NCBI RefSeq assembly: GCF_000168975.1
Contig: NZ_AAUW01000011.1
Coordinates: forward strand, 1-64,000
From: Roseibium aggregatum IAM 12614
Lineage (GTDB): Bacteria > Pseudomonadota > Alphaproteobacteria > Rhizobiales > Stappiaceae
Reading direction: 5' to 3'
Length of the DNA stretch: 64,000 nucleotides
Shown: one piece after another, positions 19,111 to 26,870 of the stretch
Position numbering within the stretch: the first letter of the stretch is position 1
Layout of the letters: the number at the start of each line of letters is the position of its first letter
The notes under the pieces: model-generated
The model's input: the letters and a program-made list of their open reading frames with translations, nothing else
Told to the model about the DNA's origin: nothing
Database searches by the model: none
Made by a program: the position numbers and the translations under genes

Positions 19111-19178
19111 CGCGCCCCAAAGTCCTCCCGTTGCCGCTGTGACGCGACTACGGGGACACCAGCCGTCTAACGCAGTCA

Positions 19179-19227
19179 AACCTCCTGAGCCTCCGGTTAT
19201 CCGGTCAGGTTCAGGAGGTTTTGTTTT
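19179..19227 (+). terminator. Intrinsic terminator of leuA
   Basis: AACCTCCTGA (19179-19188) pairs with TCAGGAGGTT (19211-19220), with an inner CCGG-TTAT-CCGG stem, followed by TTGTTTTG. Confidence 0.88.
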
Positions 19228-19307
19228 GCTTTGAAGGCTGGCAGGCGGATAGTCCAGGTAACCACGCTTTCCCGGTGCCTTGTATCGGAACCACCCGCAG
19301 ATACAGC

Positions 19308-19331
19308 AAAGGGCCGCACGAGCGGCCCTTT
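19308..19331. terminator. Hairpin terminator of the tautomerase gene
   Basis: AAAGGGCCGC (19308-19317) and GCGGCCCTTT (19322-19331) form a perfect 10-bp stem with an ACGA loop, 20 bp beyond the stop of the minus-strand gene. T residues are present on both sides, so it may act in both directions. Confidence 0.75.
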
Positions 19332-19351
19332 CTTCAGTCCGTGATGCAACG

Positions 19352-19768
19352 TCACCCCTGTGCAATCCTCTCGGAAATCTGGCTGTTGGTCATGGCTTCG
19401 CCGTCCAGGTTCCAGGTTCCGTCAACCGTGTGCACCACATTTGAATAAATACGATCCAGCGGCAAACGGCCTTCCGCGGCTGCGGCGATGATGTCGGTCG
19501 CTTCCTTGAAGAAGCCGACCTGAATGTCCCGCGCGGCCAGAGCGAAGCTTGGCGTCTTGCATTCCAGCCAGGCCCCTTCCACCGGTTCACCACCGGACAG
19601 GGCACCGTTTTTCGGCAACGCCTGGATCTGCATGGTGACATTGGGCGTCATGACCTTGTTGCCGCCCAGCCCGTGCCATTTCAGGAAAGCTTCGGTGATC
19701 TTCTTGCCGGCCTTCAGGCCGGCTTCCTCCGTCATCACGCCTTGGGTGTAATTCAGTGCGAGTGGCAT
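19352..19768 (-). CDS. Tautomerase-like protein (MIF/4-OT superfamily, probable)
   Basis: A 138-residue protein starting MPLALNYTQG, so cleavage of Met would expose Pro1, the catalytic base of the tautomerase superfamily. The late IYSNVVHTVDGTWNLDG resembles the beta-strand and interface segment of two-repeat tautomerases. The real substrate is unknown. ATG 19768 is preferred to 19783 because it leaves proline at position 2. It is divergent from a TetR repressor gene, with three palindromes between them, so it is very likely that repressor's target. Confidence 0.7.
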   Translation of the reverse strand: MPLALNYTQGVMTEEAGLKAGKKITEAFLKWHGLGGNKVMTPNVTMQIQALPKNGALSGGEPVEGAWLECKTPSFALAARDIQVGFFKEATDIIAAAAEGRLPLDRIYSNVVHTVDGTWNLDGEAMTNSQISERIAQG

Positions 19769-19786
19769 GTCCGTTCCTTTCATATA

Positions 19787-19872
19787 AATATAACGTTCGT
19801 TATATTTTGCAGCGCACCCTATTTATGTAACGATCGTTATGAAGTCAACATTTATATAACGATCGTTCTATA
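19787..19872. promoter_or_regulatory. Three palindromic TetR-type operators
   Basis: AACGTTCGTT (19792-19801), AACGATCGTT (19829-19838, within TAACGATCGTTA) and AACGATCGTT (19858-19867) stand in the 118-bp region between the divergent tautomerase and TetR genes. All have A/T flanks (TATA). The last ends 20 bp before the regulator's start. Bound repressor would block both promoters. Confidence 0.8.
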
Positions 19873-19886
19873 TTTGAGAGAACCGC

Positions 19887-20465
19887 ATGGCAAAACAACA
19901 GCTTCGCAAGGCTGAAACACAGAAGGCTCTGGTGTCCGCCTCGAGCCGAGCCTTCCGGAGCGAAGGTTTTTCGGGGGTCGGTGTCGACGCAATCGCCAAG
20001 GCGGCCGGCGCAACCTCCGGCGCGTTTTACGCACACCTCGGTTCCAAGGACGGCGCTTTTCACGCGGCGCTGGAGGTGGGGCTGGATGAAGTCATCACCA
20101 CCATTCCGGACTACAGAGATCGCTACGGCGACAAATGGGTCGAGGCATTTGCGAAATATTATCTTGGCAGCCCGCACCGGAAGGACCGCGCCTGCGGGTG
20201 CGCGATGACCGCGCTGTCTCCCGACGTCGCACGTGCCAAACCCGAGACAAGAGACCTCTACGACAGCAAGATGAGAACCATCGCGGCCCTGATCGCCGAC
20301 GGTTTGAAGGGCGGCAGTCGCTCTGAACGGGAGAGCCGCGCCTGGGCCTTCCTCAGCATTCTGATCGGCGGACTGACCACCGCACGGGCCATGTCGGATG
20401 AGACGCTGGCCGAAACGGTGACGGCCGCCGCCCTGCCCGCGGCCTTGCAAGTTGCAGGTGCCTGA
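19887..20465 (+). CDS. TetR/AcrR family transcriptional regulator
   Basis: A 192-residue repressor with the TetR N-terminal helix-turn-helix: FRSEGFSGVGVDAIAKAAG followed by SGAFYAHLGSKDGAF. The helical C-terminal domain (ACGCAMTALSPDVAR) resembles the NemR/YjdC-like group whose conserved cysteines sense electrophiles; here two cysteines occur close together (residues about 107-109), which makes electrophile or redox sensing possible but unproven. It lies head-to-head with the tautomerase gene and probably binds the three palindromes in between, including one next to its own start. Confidence 0.93.
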   Translation: MAKQQLRKAETQKALVSASSRAFRSEGFSGVGVDAIAKAAGATSGAFYAHLGSKDGAFHAALEVGLDEVITTIPDYRDRYGDKWVEAFAKYYLGSPHRKDRACGCAMTALSPDVARAKPETRDLYDSKMRTIAALIADGLKGGSRSERESRAWAFLSILIGGLTTARAMSDETLAETVTAAALPAALQVAGA

Positions 20466-20486
20466 AACAGGCCGAACTGCCAGCGA

Positions 20487-21032
20487 TCAGCCGGCCGCTG
20501 ACAGCCCCACAGACTGAAGATATTGCTGGCGCGTGATCCGGTAGAACCGGCAGGGCAGCCCATCCTGATCGCGTTCCTGCCAGAAACGCAGTCCCGCCTT
20601 TCGCATCACCTGCTGCGACGCCTCATGTTCGGCAACCGCAAAGGCAAACAGATGGTCGTACGGCAATGTATCGAAGAACCATCCGACGAGGGCACGCGCA
20701 ATTTCGCTCGCATACCCTTGCCCCCAGGTTGATCGTTTCAGGCTGTAGGCCAGTTCGTAGCCTTCCGGGTCGCGCAGGAAGGAGAACCCTGCCCGCCCGA
20801 TGAAGGTCCCGTCAATCGTCTCCAGCTTCCATTTGGATATGCCGGTCAGGCAGTGATCGCCGACATAGTTGGCAAGCCGGCGCTGCACTTCTTCAGGGTC
20901 CATGACGGCCCGTCCCGGCGACAGATACCGGTTCACTTCCGGGTCCGAATGCAGATCCTGCAGCAGAGCGAAATCATCTTCGGAAAAAGGCAACAGGCGC
21001 AGCCTGCCTGTTGTCAGAATGGGTGTGTTCAA
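20487..21032 (-). CDS. GNAT N-acetyltransferase, RimJ/RimL type
   Basis: A ~181-residue GNAT of the Acetyltransf_3 group: TGRLRLLPFSEDDF at the start, DPEVNRYL, the acetyl-CoA loop (STWGQGYASEIARAL) and the terminal QQVMRKAGLRFWQERD. It acetylates an N-terminal amine or small amine, substrate unknown. No ATG fits; I chose TTG 21032, which leaves the usual short N-terminus and has GAGAG upstream; another TTG at 21047 or further upstream is possible. It is followed upstream on the same strand by a paralogue at 21112-21651. Confidence 0.88.
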   Translation of the reverse strand: MNTPILTTGRLRLLPFSEDDFALLQDLHSDPEVNRYLSPGRAVMDPEEVQRRLANYVGDHCLTGISKWKLETIDGTFIGRAGFSFLRDPEGYELAYSLKRSTWGQGYASEIARALVGWFFDTLPYDHLFAFAVAEHEASQQVMRKAGLRFWQERDQDGLPCRFYRITRQQYLQSVGLSAAG

Positions 21033-21111
21033 ATGGGTTACTCTCAAAAAAAGGACCGTGGCAGACACGGCCCCGACGCATTTCCCGAGGTCCCGTAAGC
21101 CCCGAAAATGC

Positions 21112-21651
21112 CTAAGCACTCATGAGATAGGATTGCATGGACGGGCTCAGGAGCTGAAACACATCCGCCTGCATGCCTTCGATCACCTTGCTCTCGCGAT
21201 GATAGAACCCGTTGCTCTTGACCACTTCGCGCATTGTCCGGTTATCGGTGCGCACCACCGCGACCAGGTGGGAAAAATAGGTGTTTTCGAAAAACCAGTT
21301 CGCCAGCGCCGCGCAAAGGCGCTTGGGAAGATCCGGATCCTCTTCAACCAAATCGAGACGCAGGCAATAGTTCAGGCTGATTTCGGAAGTTTCGCTGACA
21401 GGCGTGAAACCGGCCCAGCCGAGAAATGCGCCATCCGAAGAGACCGCCTTCCATTTGGCAAACCCGAGATCATCCTGAGTCTGCTGGGCAGACCTCACCA
21501 GTTCTTCCGCATCAACAACGGTGCAGTTGGTGGAATATTCCGTGCACCGATTGCCGTAAGGGTCGGAATGGAGGTCCTTGACGAGGTGAATATCGGTTGG
21601 CGTGAAAGGAACGAGCCGCACTGAACCGCATTCGAGTATGATCGTCTGCAC
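21112..21651 (-). CDS. GNAT N-acetyltransferase, paralogue of the downstream gene
   Basis: A 179-residue acetyltransferase of the same type as the next gene: VRLVPFTPTDIHLVKDLHSDP parallels RLLPFSEDDFALLQDLHSDP there (both residue strings trimmed here). The GNAT loop is less canonical (LVEEDPDLPKRLCAALANW replaces the usual Q/RxxGxG/A), so acetyl-CoA binding may be altered. The GTG at 21651 is chosen because GGGAGG sits 5-7 nt upstream; the much longer open frame above it has no homology. Tandem duplication followed by divergence is likely. Confidence 0.82.
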   Translation of the reverse strand: MQTIILECGSVRLVPFTPTDIHLVKDLHSDPYGNRCTEYSTNCTVVDAEELVRSAQQTQDDLGFAKWKAVSSDGAFLGWAGFTPVSETSEISLNYCLRLDLVEEDPDLPKRLCAALANWFFENTYFSHLVAVVRTDNRTMREVVKSNGFYHRESKVIEGMQADVFQLLSPSMQSYLMSA

Positions 21652-21861
21652 CGTGTCCTCCCGGTCTAGGATTTCGTCAGGCCGTGTGCGCAGCGGCGAA
21701 TCCCGCCACTGAAAACATGAGAGCCTTGTAACCCTGAATTGTGCCAATGCGATGGCAAACAAAAGTATAAGATCAATTTTGGAAAAAATATATTCGTAAT
21801 ACCAACGAGTTACGCTCACGCCGCTGCTGCACCGCACACATCAGAAGTTGACTGTGAGCCG

Positions 21862-22815
21862 TCAAACCGTTCGAAGAAAAGCTTCCATCTCGATTAGGTT
21901 TGAAGGATCAACCCGTTGCCAATCGGCCATCTGGTTGCGAAACCAGGTTTCCTGACGCTTTGCGTATTGACGCGTTGCAACAGTCAGCCTGTGGATCGTT
22001 TCTGCATAATCGGCCTCTCCGGCAAGATAGGCGCCGAGTTCCGGCACGCCGATTGCCCGCATGGCCGGCAACTTATCCGATAGGCCCTTCGCGAGCAGAT
22101 CCCGGACTTCTCTCAGGCCCTCCTCACTGACCATCAGCCCTGCCCGCTGCTCGATGCGCTCGTGCAGCCAGGGCCGCGGCGGTGCCAGAACGAACCTGTG
22201 GCATGCCTGCGGCGCCAGAAGCGGCGATGAGTGGGCCTCCTGCTGCCACACCTTCAACGGGCGGCCGGTCGCCAGCAACACTTCCAGGGCACGGGCAAGT
22301 CGCTGCGGGTCGGCCAGTGTCTCGGCAGATGCCGGATCGCCCCCGGACATCAGCCGCTGCCTAAGCCCCTCCACGCCGTCGGTGTCGGCAATGGCGCGCG
22401 CCTGGTTCCGGATCTCCTGAGGAATATCCGGCATCTCCGCAAAGCCTTCTGTCAGGCCCTTGAAATAGAGCCCCGTCCCGCCGACAAGAATTGGCATCCG
22501 CCCGTTCGCCCAGGCAGCTTGCAGTTCCCGCTCTGCAACGCGCAACCAGGCGCCCGTCGAAAAGGCGGTGGATGCGGGCAACACACCGTAAAGCCGGTGG
22601 GGCGCTTCAGCCTCCTCGGCGGCGCTGGGGCGTGCACTCACCAGCCGCAGGTCTTCATAGAGCTGCATGGAATCTGCGTTGACGATGACACCATTCAGCC
22701 TTTTGGCCAGCGACAACGCCAAAGCGGACTTGCCGCTGGCTGTCGGCCCGGCTATCAGAATGGCGCGCCTGGCAGATGCGGGCGTGCTGTCTTCGTCTTC
22801 CAGGGAACCGTCCAT
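21862..22815 (-). CDS. miaA: tRNA dimethylallyltransferase
   Basis: Transfers the dimethylallyl group to A37 of tRNAs reading UNN codons. The P-loop GPTASGKS is at residues 23-30, followed by VNADSMQLY with the catalytic aspartate and VGGTGLYFKGL. The C-terminal region includes the tRNA-binding RQYAKRQETWFRNQ. Length 317 residues is normal. The ATG at 22815 leaves a slightly long N-terminus; its codon overlaps the start codon of serB on the other strand. In-frame GTG codons upstream would deepen the overlap. It is thus head-to-head with serB and both promoters must lie within the neighbour's coding sequence. Confidence 0.94.
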   Translation of the reverse strand: MDGSLEDEDSTPASARRAILIAGPTASGKSALALSLAKRLNGVIVNADSMQLYEDLRLVSARPSAAEEAEAPHRLYGVLPASTAFSTGAWLRVAERELQAAWANGRMPILVGGTGLYFKGLTEGFAEMPDIPQEIRNQARAIADTDGVEGLRQRLMSGGDPASAETLADPQRLARALEVLLATGRPLKVWQQEAHSSPLLAPQACHRFVLAPPRPWLHERIEQRAGLMVSEEGLREVRDLLAKGLSDKLPAMRAIGVPELGAYLAGEADYAETIHRLTVATRQYAKRQETWFRNQMADWQRVDPSNLIEMEAFLRTV

Positions 22816-23704
22816 GTCTTTAGTTGCCACTTTGGTGTCCACTCCTACTGCTCCGGCAGTCGACGAGGATCTGGTCCGGCAGGCATCCGACGCGCTCGGC
22901 GTTACCGGAACCTCGACACGTCTTTCTGCAGGTGTCGCAGCGGATATCCGCTTTGAGGGCCTCGATGCAAGTGCCGCGGACGGTATCTTGCGCGAAGTCA
23001 TCGGCCGGGCCCCTGTCGATGTCTTTGTGCAGAAGGAAGCCGGCCGCCGCAAGCACCTGCTGATCGCGGATATGGATTCAACCATGATCCGCCAGGAATG
23101 CATCGATGAACTGGCGGCGGAACTTGGCCTCAAGGACCGCATCTCGGAAATTACCGAACGGGCGATGCGCGGCGAAATCGAGTTTGAACCAGCCCTGCGC
23201 GAGCGCGTTGGCCTTCTGGCCGGGCTGCCGGTCTCAGCCATCGAAACGGTGCTCAGCAAGCGCATCCAGCTGATGCCGGGCGGCCGCACGCTGGTCCAGA
23301 CCATGAAGGCAAATGGCGCTTACTGCGCGCTCGTCTCGGGTGGTTTCACCCATTTCACCTCCGCGGTCGCCACACTGCTCGGCTTTGACGAAAACCAGGC
23401 CAACACCCTGCTGGAAGAAGACGGCAAACTGTCAGGCAAGGTCGGAGAGCCGATCCTCGGCCGGGAAGCCAAACGCGCACGCCTGGAATTTCTGGTCGCC
23501 GAACGCGGTCTTGATTTCGCCGATACGCTTGCAGTCGGCGATGGCGCCAACGATCTCGCCATGATCGAACGCGCCGGAGCCGGTGTTGCCTACCGGGCGA
23601 AACCCGCCGTCGCCGCCGCCGCCGACTTCCGCATCGAACACGGTGACCTGACAGCCCTGCTCTATCTGCAGGGCTATGCCGAAAGCGACTTCGTTCTGAG
23701 TTAA
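22814..23704 (+). CDS. serB: Phosphoserine phosphatase
   Basis: Last step of serine synthesis. The HAD core starts with DMDSTMIRQECIDELA (nucleophile D86, acid D88), has the lysine in EAKRARLEF and ends with GDGANDLAMIERAGAGVAY. The first ~75 residues are the degenerate ACT-like N-terminal domain of long SerB. The 296-residue length matches the alphaproteobacterial form when ATG 22814 is used; AGGGA lies 8 nt upstream. A longer upstream frame exists but overlaps miaA. The start codon overlaps that of miaA on the opposite strand by 2 bp (sequence CATG). Confidence 0.95.
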   Translation: MSLVATLVSTPTAPAVDEDLVRQASDALGVTGTSTRLSAGVAADIRFEGLDASAADGILREVIGRAPVDVFVQKEAGRRKHLLIADMDSTMIRQECIDELAAELGLKDRISEITERAMRGEIEFEPALRERVGLLAGLPVSAIETVLSKRIQLMPGGRTLVQTMKANGAYCALVSGGFTHFTSAVATLLGFDENQANTLLEEDGKLSGKVGEPILGREAKRARLEFLVAERGLDFADTLAVGDGANDLAMIERAGAGVAYRAKPAVAAAADFRIEHGDLTALLYLQGYAESDFVLS

Positions 23705-23810
23705 GGCGCGGCACTGCGGCAATCCTGATCTGAACGGATTCGAGTGTCCGCCTCGCGTGTGCGGTCCTTCTTGTCTTTCAAGGAATGAACCTTTCGCCGG
23801 AGTATGCAAC

Positions 23811-24011
23811 CCATCCTTCGAGACGGGCCTATGGCCCTCCTCAGGATGAGGGTGTGGGCGGGAGGCGCTGGTGGAGTGAAGAAAAGTGAATCAACGAGCG
23901 TCATTGGCGGGCCTCGTTGGAACCACTAGGGTAACGGGAGACACCTGGTTCAGGTCCCTCCCTCACCAACCTCATCCTGAGGAAGCGCGGAGCGCTGTCT
24001 CGAAGGATGGG
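23811..24011. repeat. Family A palindromic repeat pair, locus 1
   Basis: Copy one (23811-23852) runs CCATCCTTCGAGAC...CCTCAGGATGAGGG and copy two (23971-24011) is the same element inverted, CTCATCCTGAGGAAGCGC...CTCGAAGGATGGG. Each copy is itself an imperfect palindrome. The 427-bp interval between serB and degP holds no supported gene; the rest of it is unremarkable. Confidence 0.85.
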
Positions 24012-24074
24012 CCCCTTGCTCTGAGGCATCCTCGCTTCCCCTTCCGCCGTCTTCAGGAAGAGCGCGGAGGTGAT

Positions 24075-24102
24075 AGAAAAAAGGGCGCCATTCGGCGCCC
24101 TT
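24075..24102 (-). terminator. Intrinsic terminator of degP
   Basis: On the minus strand AAGGGCGCC-GAAT-GGCGCCCTT is followed by TTTT, a perfect 9-bp stem with a T tract, 30 bp after the degP stop. Confidence 0.92.
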
Positions 24103-24131
24103 CTGCATTCAGCTTCCGAAGTCCGGAAGGA

Positions 24132-25619
24132 TCACTCTTCTTCGATCCGCACCGGAACGAAGCGGACATCGCCTGTCGGATTGGCCAGCAGAAGCAGGGC
24201 CGAGCGGCGGTTGTCTTTTTTCAGCTTGTCGATCTCGGCCATGACGTCTTCCGGCGTCTCGACCGTTTCCTGAGCGACTTCCTTGATGACGTCGCCGGCC
24301 ATCACCCGCTTTTCTTCGGCAGACGAGCCCGGCTTGACTTCCGTGACCACAACGCCGCTGACGTCTTCGTCGATGGAGAACTGCTTGCGCAGGGCCTCGT
24401 CCAGCACAGCAAGCGACATGCCGAGCACTTCGCTTCTTTCGACCGGTTTATCGGCGGGCTGTTCTTCCTCTGTTGCGCTGGCTTCTGCCACCTCGCTCTC
24501 GACAAGTTGCTCGAGGATCACGCTGATGGTGACTTCCTCACCCTTGCGCAGCACGGTCACTTCAACTTCCTTGCCGATTTCCGTTTCTGCCACCATGCGT
24601 GGAAGTTCGCGCATCGTGTCGACATCCTCGCCGTCGAACCTGATGATCACGTCACCCGGTTCGATCTTCGCCTTGGCTGCCGGACCATCGTCGGTCACGC
24701 CGGCAACCAGCGCGCCCATGGCCTTGTCCATCGCCAGGCTGTCGGCAATCTCGTCCGTGACTTCCTGAATGCGTACACCCAGCCAGCCGCGACGGGTTTC
24801 GCCGAATTTGCGCAGCTGATCGATCACGTTCATGGCGGTGTTGGCCGGGATCGCAAAACCGATACCGATGGAGCCGCCAGAGGGCGAGATGATGGCTGTG
24901 TTGATGCCGATCACATTGCCTTCCATATCGAACAGCGGTCCGCCCGAGTTGCCCCGGTTGATGGAGGCGTCGGTCTGGATGAAGTTGTCATAGGGACCGG
25001 AGTTGATGTCGCGGTTACGCGCCGAGACGATACCGACGGTCACCGTGCCGCCGAGACCGAACGGGTTGCCGATGGCCATCACCCAGTCGCCAACACGAAT
25101 GGCATCGCTATCGCCGAATTGGACGGCCTTCAGCGGCGTGGTCGGCTCCACCTGCAGCACGGCGAGGTCGGTTTTCTCGTCGGTGCCGAGAAGCGTCGCC
25201 TTCAGCTTGGTGCCGTCGTTGAAGTTGGCGGTGATTTCGTCCGCCCCCTCGATCACGTGGTTGTTCGTGATGATGATGCCGGCTTCACCGTCGATGACGA
25301 AGCCCGAGCCGAGCGACTGAACGCGCCGTGGCTGGTCGTCATCCCGGTTCTGACGGTTGAAGAATTCTTCGAAAAACTCCTGGAAGGGCGAGCCTTCCGG
25401 AACCTGCGGCATCGGTACGGAGCGGCGGCCCTGAACGGTTTGAGCGGTGGAAATATTCACCACTGCATCCGCAAGGCCTTCGGCCAGATCCGCAACGGAC
25501 ACAGGTCCTTGTGCGTATGCTGCCTCGATAGGCTGAAAAGCTGCCATTCCACCGATAAAGATGCCAGCCGCAGCTGCGGCGATCCTGGTCATCCGACGGC
25601 GAATACTTTGTGGAGCCAT
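24132..25619 (-). CDS. degP: Do-family periplasmic serine protease
   Basis: A 495-residue HtrA/Do protease that degrades or refolds damaged envelope proteins. Signal peptide ending at AAYAQG (about residue 37); trypsin-like domain with H121 (TNNHVIEG), D151 (KTDLAVL) and S225 (NRGNSGGP); then two PDZ domains, the second after a Glu/Pro-rich linker. The ATG at 25619 has GAGGAGAAAG upstream. It follows hflK-hflC-DUF2065 on the same strand with a 131-bp gap that may hold its own promoter. The grouping of HflKC and Do protease points to joint membrane and periplasmic protein quality control. Confidence 0.95.
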   Translation of the reverse strand: MAPQSIRRRMTRIAAAAAGIFIGGMAAFQPIEAAYAQGPVSVADLAEGLADAVVNISTAQTVQGRRSVPMPQVPEGSPFQEFFEEFFNRQNRDDDQPRRVQSLGSGFVIDGEAGIIITNNHVIEGADEITANFNDGTKLKATLLGTDEKTDLAVLQVEPTTPLKAVQFGDSDAIRVGDWVMAIGNPFGLGGTVTVGIVSARNRDINSGPYDNFIQTDASINRGNSGGPLFDMEGNVIGINTAIISPSGGSIGIGFAIPANTAMNVIDQLRKFGETRRGWLGVRIQEVTDEIADSLAMDKAMGALVAGVTDDGPAAKAKIEPGDVIIRFDGEDVDTMRELPRMVAETEIGKEVEVTVLRKGEEVTISVILEQLVESEVAEASATEEEQPADKPVERSEVLGMSLAVLDEALRKQFSIDEDVSGVVVTEVKPGSSAEEKRVMAGDVIKEVAQETVETPEDVMAEIDKLKKDNRRSALLLLANPTGDVRFVPVRIEEE

Positions 25620-25750
25620 AGGGCTTTCTCCTCATCCCGGCCGGTTGGACTGCAGTCAGTGCGCTGACAGTCGACAGGTTTGTTCCGGTCCTTGGTTCAG
25701 AATATAGAACGGGCGGGAAGATTTTGCGCCTCCCGCCCGAAAACTTTTCG

Positions 25751-25936
25751 TTATCCGCGAATGATCCACACAAGAAATACGCCGATAACCGCTACGATCA
25801 GGCCTGTGACCCGCAAGGTCTGGTCCGGTGTCTCCAGCGCGCTTCGCATGATGGACTTCATGCCGCCAGGTAAAAGCGCGTAGAGAATTCCTTCAAGCAC
25901 CAGCACGAGGGCAAGCGCCGTTACCAGATCGCTCAT
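25751..25936 (-). CDS. DUF2065 membrane protein (YjeT-like)
   Basis: A 61-residue protein of two hydrophobic helices (TALALVLVLEGILYALL and VTGLIVAVIGVFLVWII) with a short loop holding GGMKSIMRS. This is the DUF2065 family; function unknown. It overlaps the stop of hflC by 4 bp and is conserved beside hflKC in many proteobacteria, suggesting a role with that complex. Confidence 0.9.
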   Translation of the reverse strand: MSDLVTALALVLVLEGILYALLPGGMKSIMRSALETPDQTLRVTGLIVAVIGVFLVWIIRG

Positions 25937-26868
25937 TGTGCGGCGAGCGACGGGTTCCGGTCAGATACGCCCTGGCTACCGTTCCCGTCGGTGCCCGGAG
26001 CCGGCAAGATGCCGGACGGGTCCTTGAAGAAACGGAAGAAGCTGGAATCCGGCGACAGCACAAGGCTGGTGTCACCGGACCGCAATCCTGCCTCATAGGC
26101 CTGCATGGACCGGTAGAAGGCGAAGAATTCCGGATCGGCACCGAACGCCTCGGCAAAGATACGGTTTCTTTCCGCATCGCCCGTACCGCGCATGATTTCC
26201 GAATCCCGTCGCGCTTCAGCGACAAGAACGGTCGCGTCACGATCCGCACGGGACCGGATCCTGCGGGCCGCTTCTTCACCCTGTGCCCGGATTTCCGTTG
26301 CTTCCTGCTGACGCTCGGTCTGCATGCGGGCATAGATCGCCTGCGAGTTGGCATCCGGCAGATCGGCACGGCGGATCTTCACGTCGATCACCTCGATGCC
26401 GAGCTGTTCGGCATTGGCGTCGATATCGCGGCGGATGTTTTCCATGACGCCGGTACGATCGTCGCGAACAAGCGCCACGAAGCTGGTCCGGCCAACTTCG
26501 GACCGCAGCGACGATTGCAGGAACGTCGACAGGCGCCGGTTGGCGGTCTGGATGTTCTGGACACGCTGGTAGAACAGCACCGGATTGGAAATCTGGTACC
26601 GCGCGAACGCGTCAACAATCAGTCGCTTCTTGTCCGAGGTGATCGGCTCAAGCGGCGGCATGTTCAGGTTCAGGATGCGCTTGTCGAAATAGACGACGTT
26701 CTGAACGAACGGGATCTTGAAGTAGAGGCCCGGGTCCTTCTTCGGCTGTTCGACGATCTTACCGAACTGCAGAACAAGTGCCTGCTGGGTCGGATTGACG
26801 ATGAACACCGAGAGATACGCGACGACCGCCGCGATCAGCAGGACGATTGCAAGAATACCACTACGCAT
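25933..26868 (-). CDS. hflC: HflC, SPFH-domain membrane protease modulator
   Basis: With HflK it forms a large membrane cage around the FtsH protease and modulates its access to membrane substrates. Residues 1-25 are a membrane anchor (GILAIVLLIAAVVAYLSVF), followed by the SPFH/band-7 domain in the periplasm (FGKIVEQPKKDPGLYFKIPF) and the long helical region rich in Ala/Glu/Arg (EARRDSEIMRGTGDAERNRI). 311 residues, normal for alphaproteobacteria. Two bases separate it from hflK; the stop overlaps the DUF2065 start. Confidence 0.95.
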   Translation of the reverse strand: MRSGILAIVLLIAAVVAYLSVFIVNPTQQALVLQFGKIVEQPKKDPGLYFKIPFVQNVVYFDKRILNLNMPPLEPITSDKKRLIVDAFARYQISNPVLFYQRVQNIQTANRRLSTFLQSSLRSEVGRTSFVALVRDDRTGVMENIRRDIDANAEQLGIEVIDVKIRRADLPDANSQAIYARMQTERQQEATEIRAQGEEAARRIRSRADRDATVLVAEARRDSEIMRGTGDAERNRIFAEAFGADPEFFAFYRSMQAYEAGLRSGDTSLVLSPDSSFFRFFKDPSGILPAPGTDGNGSQGVSDRNPSLAAQ

Positions 26869-26870
26869 GA

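Noticed and set aside
17521..19365. A 614-residue open frame on the minus strand across leuA
   Set aside because: It is the complement of leuA codons in GC-rich DNA, has no recognisable domain and no ribosome binding site; leuA is certain.
23886..25667. A 593-residue plus-strand frame across degP
   Set aside because: Antisense shadow of the protease gene; residue composition (many His, Asp, Arg) is typical of such shadows.
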